A stretch of 12,503 nt of DNA from Thermomucor indicae-seudaticae (lineage: Eukaryota; Mucoromycota; Mucoromycetes; Mucorales; Lichtheimiaceae), in contig JSYX01000169.1 in assembly GCA_000787465.1 (NCBI GenBank), positions 1 through 12,503 of the forward strand, written 5' to 3'. Every line of letters starts with the position of its first letter. Position 1 is the first letter of the stretch. The notes beneath the pieces are model-generated. The model was not told the origin of the DNA, searched no databases, and worked only from the letters and a program-made list of their open reading frames with translations. Positions 7,901 through 12,503 of the stretch are shown in pieces. A program made the translations under genes and the position numbers.

Positions 7901-8991
7901 AATTTCAGTTAGAAATCATCCTCCCGGCATGTCACAGTAGAGGCACTTACTTCGTCCGTCTGTTCTTGTTGTCGCATCCATCCAACACCATACTTTTGAA
8001 ATGGCAGCAGCGGAAGTTTTAAATCTTTTGGTTGTTCTATTGGCACCACCTCCTTTCTCTTTGCATTATCCAAATCATCCCAGACGTGCTGAAGCTCTGG
8101 ATGATGCCTCATCAAGCGCTCACTGACTCTTTGGAACTATAGCAGACAGTAAGGGCTCTATGTCTAGTACTAAGGATTTACTTGACCCGCGCTTACCCAA
8201 CTTTTTCTTTCCCTTCGCACGGCAGCTCTTAACATCGCACTCAACGTAGCTCTTCTTCGGGCAGCGCTTCCAGCCAAGGATAACTCGTCTTCACTTCCAC
8301 TATCCGAGATACCGTCTGAGGTTTCGTCTATGTCTTCAGTGTCGGACGAAAGAGTAATATGCGACGCTTCCTGGCGTCCAGAATCGGACGCAGAAGACGA
8401 ATTTGTCTCCTCCTGGCCTTCATCATCGGATACAGAAGATGGATTTGGCTTGTCCTGGTCTTCAGCATTGGATACAGAAGAGATATGTGGCGCGTCCTGA
8501 CGCTCAGCGTCAGGTCCAGCAGATATAACCGCCGCCTTCTGCTCTTCTTGATTCCCCTCGCCAATGACAGGATCCACCATTTCAACATCGACAGGTTTGA
8601 CCGACGCCAAGTTTTCAATTGAAGGGGACAATGACGTGGCTGGAGTGTCTTCTATACCGATTACGCTGCTGCTGCTGCTGCTGCTGCTATTAGACGACGT
8701 TTTTCCCCTGGTTGGCGCAGCAGCAGGCGAACTTTCAACGGAATCCACTGCTGATCCATTATTACGTCTTGCTCGCTTGCTCTTTGGAGCTGTTAGATTT
8801 GAACCACGGCGGCGTAGCAAATATCTCGGTGTCCTTTGGAAATCGCTATCGTCATCGGACTGTTCGACAGCTGTTGCTGCTGCTGCTGCTGCTGCTGCTT
8901 GACTGGCGGAACGTTCTGCTGCGGTTGACGATGAAGATTCAGCTGCATTGCTTTGCTGCTGGTTCTTTCTTTGACTTCTTGTGACAGCCAT
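4949..8991 (-). CDS. RAD16: DNA repair protein Rad16, SNF2 ATPase with RING finger
   Basis: Rad16 works with Rad7 in global-genome nucleotide excision repair, as a DNA translocase and ubiquitin-ligase component. The 23 exons are 8991-8197, 8136-7951, 7891-7871, 7808-7722, 7667-7595, 7532-7473, 7419-7301, 7244-7200, 7143-7047, 6989-6881, 6823-6558, 6500-6441, 6383-6298, 6244-6203, 6147-5885, 5827-5812, 5757-5648, 5593-5498, 5439-5421, 5342-5333, 5268-5264, 5201-5069 and 5013-4949. They total 2763 nt, a 920-residue protein; yeast Rad16 is about 790, the excess being the N-terminus. Residues 1-265 are low-complexity and acidic. [10 protein letters not shown] (333-342) is motif I, DEAH (446-449) motif II and GTPLQN (475-480) motif III. 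A C3HC4 RING lies between the helicase lobes (C660, C663, C675, H677, C680, C683, C703, C706). [11 protein letters not shown] (825-835) and [11 protein letters not shown] (858-868) are motifs V and VI. The protein ends with LRFLFVM, like the family's QFLF ending. All key residues are present and it appears functional. Start: MAVTRSQ at 8991; an in-frame ATG at 9084 is less likely. Confidence 0.93.
5264..5268 (-). other. RAD16: 5-nt microexon of RAD16 (exon 21)
   Basis: The exon is TTCAA. Exon 20 ends GCA GCT GAA C, so the join reads CTT CAA and completes E-L-Q-A-M-D-R, matching the E-W-Q-x-x-D-R segment of yeast Rad16. The flanking introns are 64 bp (GTAAGT...TTGTAG) and 62 bp (GTATGG...ACTAG). 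Exons 19 and 20 just upstream are only 19 and 10 nt. Skipping exon 21 shifts the frame. Confidence 0.82.
5812..5827 (-). other. RAD16: 16-nt microexon of RAD16 (exon 16)
   Basis: Sixteen bases encode the rest of a split Ser codon plus IVFSQ, the start of the conserved SIVFSQF segment that opens the second helicase lobe. The acceptor is ATTTTAG; the donor is an atypical GTTTGG. The next exon begins FVNFLDLV. Any other splicing gives a frameshift or stop here. Confidence 0.85.
8314..8481 (-). repeat. RAD16: four 14-residue acidic Ser repeats in Rad16 N-terminus
   Basis: Residues 171-226 divide into four degenerate 14-residue units beginning [24 protein letters not shown] and TLSSDTED. This corresponds to a 42-bp tandem DNA repeat still visible at nucleotide level (recurring GGATACAGAAGA). 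The units are rich in Ser next to acidic residues, as in casein-kinase-2 sites. Confidence 0.75.
8665..8688 (-). repeat. RAD16: AGC trinucleotide repeat encoding poly-Ser
   Basis: Eight perfect AGC codons (minus strand) encode Ser 102-109 in the disordered N-terminus of Rad16. Confidence 0.9.
8876..8899 (-). repeat. RAD16: AGC-phase trinucleotide repeat encoding poly-Ala
   Basis: Eight perfect GCA/AGC-type triplets, read in the Ala frame, encode Ala 32-39 of Rad16. It is the same repeat unit as the poly-Ser tract but in another reading phase. Confidence 0.88.
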
Positions 8992-9359
8992 GACTTTTTC
9001 GAAAGAAACAAAGAAAAGGAGGCGTAAGCTTACGGGAACGGCAAAAAAGATGTGCGTGTGTCCGACCGGGAGAAACAGCTGCACTGCCCGTCACATCAGG
9101 AACGTCCATTTCATTTGACACTTGTTTCTCAGAAATCAATGATGATTTGCCTTTTCTTTTTTCCTTCGAACAAAATAAATATAGTGTATCAAGCTAGGCA
9201 CTGGTGCATTATCATTGGCGTCGGATGACTTTTTACAGAGAACTGCGTGAAATCTTCACAGGCTTTATACTGACATACATTTTACATCGAAGAACATATC
9301 GGCCGGCGACACCATTGTGGATTCTTGTGCTCGAAAGATTTTGTGTAACGATTGCATGG
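8992..9359. other. region upstream of RAD16
   Basis: The minus strand runs from the decayed transposon gene into the RAD16 start. An AT-rich TATATTTATT stretch (about 9174-9184, minus strand) lies roughly 190 bases before the ATG and may serve as a core promoter. A donor-like GTAAGC just upstream of the ATG has no acceptor at normal intron distance before it. Nothing else is recognisable. Confidence 0.4.
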
Positions 9360-10829
9360 TTACACGTATTCCTTTCCCGTCATGACAGGAAAGAGATTCC
9401 GAAGCAAGTCAAGCGTGTTTATTGTGATATTGGGGTCTATCATCATAAACCAGAGTTGGCACCACGCACAGAAGAACATGATCCAGTCTGTCGAGCGCAT
9501 CAATACGGCTTTTCGAGACACGTCTAGAATGTGCAGCGAGTGAGACAACTGAATATATACCGCTTTTATCCAAAAGCTTAACACGGAAGTCGCCATCCAA
9601 GACATATGATGGTGTTGTCGGCAACGAAGCTTCTATGCATTCGCCAATTTCCTTTCTTCTCTTCTTCTCGAGTCCAAATGGGGTGACCATCAATGGATGC
9701 TTGCAACCGATCATCTCGCACAGATGACTGGCCACGTTTGCGCCTATAAAATGCATCTCATCGAGTCCGAAGAATGAAGTGCCATGAAAACTTGTCAGGA
9801 ACGCGAAGATAGAAAAGAGCTAGAGACATTAAGGGTCTCTCGCTCTTTATGCCCAGCGACTAGATTACAAGGTCATGTAAGGGATTATTGCTTTGTAATA
9901 GAACCGACAGTGTCTTATCGGTGCACCGAATTTGAAGTCGTCTTCAGAACCCTCTCGCGTCGGAGGACCCGCTCGTCGGCAGAGTCGCGCTACATAAGGA
10001 AACGTCAGCCAAAGCGTCATCGTAAGTTCCCGAATATCCCTCTTACCCTGAAAATTTCCCCAAGACGAGATTGGTGGCCAAAATCCGATAAACGCAGCCC
10101 TAGTGTTTCTGGGTAGTCCTCGATAAATCGGTGCCTGCGGTTGCCATGGATATTCCGGTCTTGCTTTATGAGTGCCGTCCAGGTTTCTCGGCAGAGGAAG
10201 TCAAGTAGCCGCGTTGCCCGTTGCTTAGCAGGAATCCTTAGGTCAGATCAGAACGAGTACACAAAGAGTACGTCGTGGTCCTCCTCCGGATATGCTGCGA
10301 GGTTGGGAAAACCACAGGAACGCGATGGCCATGCCTCGGATGCTTCCATGTCCTCATCTTCGATGTCGCTTTCGGCCGTGTTCGGGAGGACCAAGGGTTC
10401 GTCGTGGGTATCGCCGACCGCCACCGAAGGACCCCCAGGGGCAAGCGCTTGCGTCGATGGCCCCGCTTCAGGCAAATCAGTTGTGACAAAGGTCGCGATA
10501 CGAGCAAAGCGCTGACTTTAAGAGAAAAACAGAAGTCAAAAGAAGAAAAATATGTTTTCCGGTCCATTTTATACGGTCTGATGATGTCAGCAGTATGATC
10601 AATGGTGAGGCAGTAAATGCGGATAAGGTGCATGTTGCAAGTAAATACTGCGATTTGTAAATGGTGTCCTGTACCCTGTGCTGAGCTTGCTGGTTAATGC
10701 ATTCAGAGCGCTTCCACTTCCGAGGTTGATATGGAAGACCGCAGACCGTACAGACGTTAGGATCATTCTTTTGCAGACGTAAATGTGTGGGTGGATATGC
10801 TGGACCACGAAGACCTCTCTAAACGCCAT
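9360..10829 (-). pseudogene. decayed Mucorales-type transposon protein gene
   Basis: A broken coding region read from high to low coordinates. It has an ATG at 10829, then in a shifted frame a segment with CTVCGLPYQPRKW and later C and H residues (about 10818-10649), suggesting a zinc-binding site. A phase-compatible intron candidate follows (10648-10516). A frame over 10515-10020 runs through an in-frame TGA at 10248-10250 and contains NRRHRFIEDYPETLGLRLSD. Another frame covers 10023-9868 (GPPTREGSEDDFKFG), another about 9859-9790, another about 9790-9409 with FFGLDEMHFIGANVASHL, and fragments in a last frame at 9605-9360 (MRSTDW, LLRNLFPVMTGKEYV). The FFGLDEMHxIG motif and the layout resemble, from memory, transposase-associated proteins abundant in Mucorales genomes; no catalytic domain is visible. 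At least four frame changes and two stops mean no intact protein. No terminal inverted repeats or target duplication were identified. The plus-strand ORFs at 9204-9527 and 9784-10515 are shadows. Confidence 0.65.
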
Positions 10830-11060
10830 TAATCCGTCACGCCGAACTTGTATGCGGTAGATAACTGCAGCAACGAATGTTCATTACTTAGACATGCTTA
10901 TCAATTGTTAGTATTTCTAACAGTTTTAACTTGTGCAAATAAATTTTAGAACCTCTATTGTCTTGCATGTAAACACAAAGTCCCGAGCATGCGTTTAATG
11001 GATAAATTGCATTGGTGCCAAAAAAAGATGGGTTCAAGGTCGGTTTGGCCGAGGTGTTTC
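10830..11060. other. short intergenic region, 3' side of MTF2-like gene
   Basis: AT-rich sequence between the dead transposon gene and the stop codon of the Mtf2-like gene, presumably that gene's 3'UTR. No canonical AATAAA was seen near the stop codon and no other element was recognised. Confidence 0.45.
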
Positions 11061-12122
11061 TCAGAAATCAAAAACGTTTATTTTCTTTGAAGAAGAAGAG
11101 TCTAAGGATGCCCATTTGCTTGCCAATGCTTTCATGATATTTGCCGAACGTCGTTCGTCCATGCTCCATACCAAACCATCCTTCAAGTTATCGTCGTTGT
11201 TTTTGTCGTCCTCCTCGTTATAATAAAGCTGCTTGGTTTCGCCTTCGACCTCGTCATAGACCATCTGTACGATGCGCCTCGTCTCGTCATTGTAGCCCAC
11301 ACCATTGTTTCCCATTTCTTCGACCAGGGCCATCATGCCATGCACGTCTCGCCAGAGTTTCCAGTGTACCATCAGCATTGTATTGTAAACCTCAATGGTG
11401 CATCCGCTCAGGTAACTCTGGATGCTCCGGGTCTTTGCCTGCTCAAAGATGGCCATGGCAAGGTAAGGATCCAGGAGCGCGATGGCTGCCTGCTCGACGG
11501 CCTGACGAATAAGACGTGCGTAATAGGACGGATAATAGTCGTCATTGACCATGATCTTTTGCTGAACATAGCGGGACAGCTCGTGGCTCGATTTGCACGC
11601 CAATATTTCATTTAATGCTGCTGCTTCCTTGTCCCGCTCCGCCAGTCGTTCGTTTTCTATACGTTCAGGATCCTGGAACGCGTCTATTTCCAGACGGGCG
11701 GAACGCTGTGTTTCTTGTTTCCCCCATAAAGGCGAAGCGATGCTGCGAGGAAGTGGCGATTTGTGTTTATGTGGCTGTCTGTTTTTTAGAACCATTTCCA
11801 GCAGCCTCTTTTCGATCAGCGATGTCACTCTTTTCGCTCTTTTCGGCTCTGCAGCTGCCGTCGATGCTTCTGGTGCTGGTGTCTTTCTGGGTTTATTGTA
11901 TAGCTCACTAAGCAATCGTTGAAAATCGCGGGTTTCCGAAGATGTTTTCAGTCGGGTGAAATTCGTGTCGGTAGTGCTAGTAGACTGATCCGATTGCGAA
12001 GAATCGCGATCAGCGCTGAACCAACGACGGCGTGCACAGGCAAGACATTCTTGGCGTAATGGTGCGTCCAGTCGACGATACGTGTAACGGGACAAAGTTG
12101 AAAAAGCTTGTCGTGGTATCAT
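11061..12122 (-). CDS. mitochondrial Mtf2-like domain protein
   Basis: A single-exon ORF of 353 codons. The first ~35 residues are rich in Arg, Ser and Ala with no acidic residue until Asp19, and they end RRRWFSAD. This suits a mitochondrial targeting sequence cleaved after Phe35 (R-x-F/S pattern). Residues 37-130 are low-complexity and basic. Residues ~175-290 resemble the Mtf2-like domain of fungal mitochondrial proteins: ELSRYVQQKI (181-190), then AIFEQAKTRSIQSYLSG (224-240), CTIEVYNTML (241-250) and MMALVEEMGNNGV (263-275), a helical-hairpin layout. In yeast Mtf2/Nam1 acts in mitochondrial mRNA processing and translation near Rpo41. The C-terminus is acidic (EEDDKNNDD, 303-311) and ends in a Ser/Lys-rich tail. 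The start is the first ATG and gives a sensible presequence. Mitochondrial location is fairly sure; assignment to Mtf2 is from recalled motif similarity, and a PPR-like protein is the alternative. Confidence 0.72.
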   Translation of the reverse strand: MIPRQAFSTLSRYTYRRLDAPLRQECLACARRRWFSADRDSSQSDQSTSTTDTNFTRLKTSSETRDFQRLLSELYNKPRKTPAPEASTAAAEPKRAKRVTSLIEKRLLEMVLKNRQPHKHKSPLPRSIASPLWGKQETQRSARLEIDAFQDPERIENERLAERDKEAAALNEILACKSSHELSRYVQQKIMVNDDYYPSYYARLIRQAVEQAAIALLDPYLAMAIFEQAKTRSIQSYLSGCTIEVYNTMLMVHWKLWRDVHGMMALVEEMGNNGVGYNDETRRIVQMVYDEVEGETKQLYYNEEDDKNNDDNLKDGLVWSMDERRSANIMKALASKWASLDSSSSKKINVFDF

Positions 12123-12503
12123 TCAAGGGAAATAGAAGTTTCTGCTGGGGAAGAAAAAAAATTCGCGAAGCCAGTTTCAGAGAAACTTTTGCGTCCTCCA
12201 TTGGTAGTATTTGCGTCAACTTCAAGTGAAATTTGCGCCATGCTTTAACAAAGATTTACGGTGAAATCGAAATACATTTGCACCGTGATATAAGAATTAT
12301 ACACTACAGAAGGCTTATGGTATGCAATCGTGAGCTCGACTGGCTGCGTAGTCGATGACGCGTAGTGGGAGTGGTTCCTTGTCATTTGCACTTGACGCCG
12401 CTGGCAAAGACCCTTTTGCATTGATTCCATTTTCCAATTGATTTTTTTGGGTGAAGGACGTTCGCACCAAGTATTAGCAATATTGACTACCTGTAGTCAA
12501 CAT
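12123..12503. other. upstream region of the MTF2-like gene
   Basis: 381 bases to the window edge, expected to hold the promoter of the minus-strand MTF2-like gene. There is an A-rich run on the plus strand near 12153-12162 (T-rich on the gene's strand) and an 8+8 inverted repeat, TTGACTACCTGTAGTCAA, at 12483-12500. A 61-codon minus-strand ORF (12245-12430) has no recognisable content. Confidence 0.4.

Noticed and set aside
8564..8902. 112-codon plus-strand ORF
   Set aside because: Antisense shadow of the low-complexity RAD16 first exon; its poly-Leu and poly-Ala runs are the triplet repeats read backwards.
8992..9084. N-terminal extension of RAD16 from an ATG at 9084
   Set aside because: The extra 31 residues are hydrophobic and unlike a nuclear repair protein, while [10 protein letters not shown] is a typical start. 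It cannot be fully excluded without 5' transcript data.
9372..9393. Imperfect 22-base palindrome CTTTCC...GGAAAG around GTCATGAC
   Set aside because: Falls within the coding remnant of the dead element and has a mismatched pair; probably chance.
9204..9527. 107-codon plus-strand ORF
   Set aside because: Lies opposite the decayed transposon gene, whose conserved motifs are on the minus strand.
10141..10515. 124-codon plus-strand ORF
   Set aside because: Antisense to the transposon fragment; Ser/Arg-rich shadow composition.
11141..11922. Several plus-strand ORFs of about 90-125 codons
   Set aside because: All are antisense shadows of the Mtf2-like gene.
12245..12430. 61-codon minus-strand ORF upstream of the Mtf2-like gene
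   Set aside because: Short, no motif and no phase-compatible splice to the downstream gene, which already has a plausible start.
1..12503. tRNA, rRNA, CRISPR or a bacterial-type defence system
   Set aside because: No tRNA B-box or cloverleaf pattern, no rRNA-like stretch and no regularly spaced direct repeats were seen. Gene structure is eukaryotic throughout.

Overview
The window looks like nuclear DNA of an early-diverging filamentous fungus, most likely Mucoromycota (Mucorales-type). The reasons are many short introns (53-78 bp, GT...AG, often with a CTAAC/CTGAC-like branch site), compact fungal housekeeping genes, and a decayed transposon protein that resembles, from memory, a family common in Mucorales genomes. 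The species cannot be named from the sequence.

Layout, left to right. 1-1700 holds no convincing intact gene. It has a possible broken coding remnant entering from the left edge (2-492, +) and a GGGT/ACCC-rich fold-back repeat (902-1046). 1702-2257 (+) is a four-exon gene for V-ATPase subunit G (VMA10 type) whose first coding exon is only the ATG. It converges on 2577-3863 (-), an intronless 428-codon ORF of unknown function with a coiled-coil N-terminus, a polyQ tract and a hydrophobic C-terminus, probably with one 5'UTR intron. 3954-4948 is non-coding and contains the RAD16 3' end. 4949-8991 (-) is a complete RAD16-type SNF2/RING helicase. I could assemble it into 23 exons and 920 codons, including exons of 21, 16, 19, 10 and 5 nt. 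9360-10829 (-) is a decayed transposon-type gene with several frame changes and stops. 11061-12122 (-) is an intronless gene for a mitochondrial Mtf2-like protein.

The genes form no operon-like pathway: vacuolar proton pumping, global-genome nucleotide excision repair and mitochondrial gene expression simply sit side by side, with a dead mobile-element gene between the last two. No new multi-gene system is visible. The most unusual feature is the gene architecture: a run of microexons inside the RAD16 helicase core, with a 5-nt exon encoding part of a conserved helicase segment, and an ATG-only coding exon in VMA10. All exon coordinates were worked out by hand from reading-frame continuity, GT...AG borders and known family motifs; no alignment program or transcript was available.
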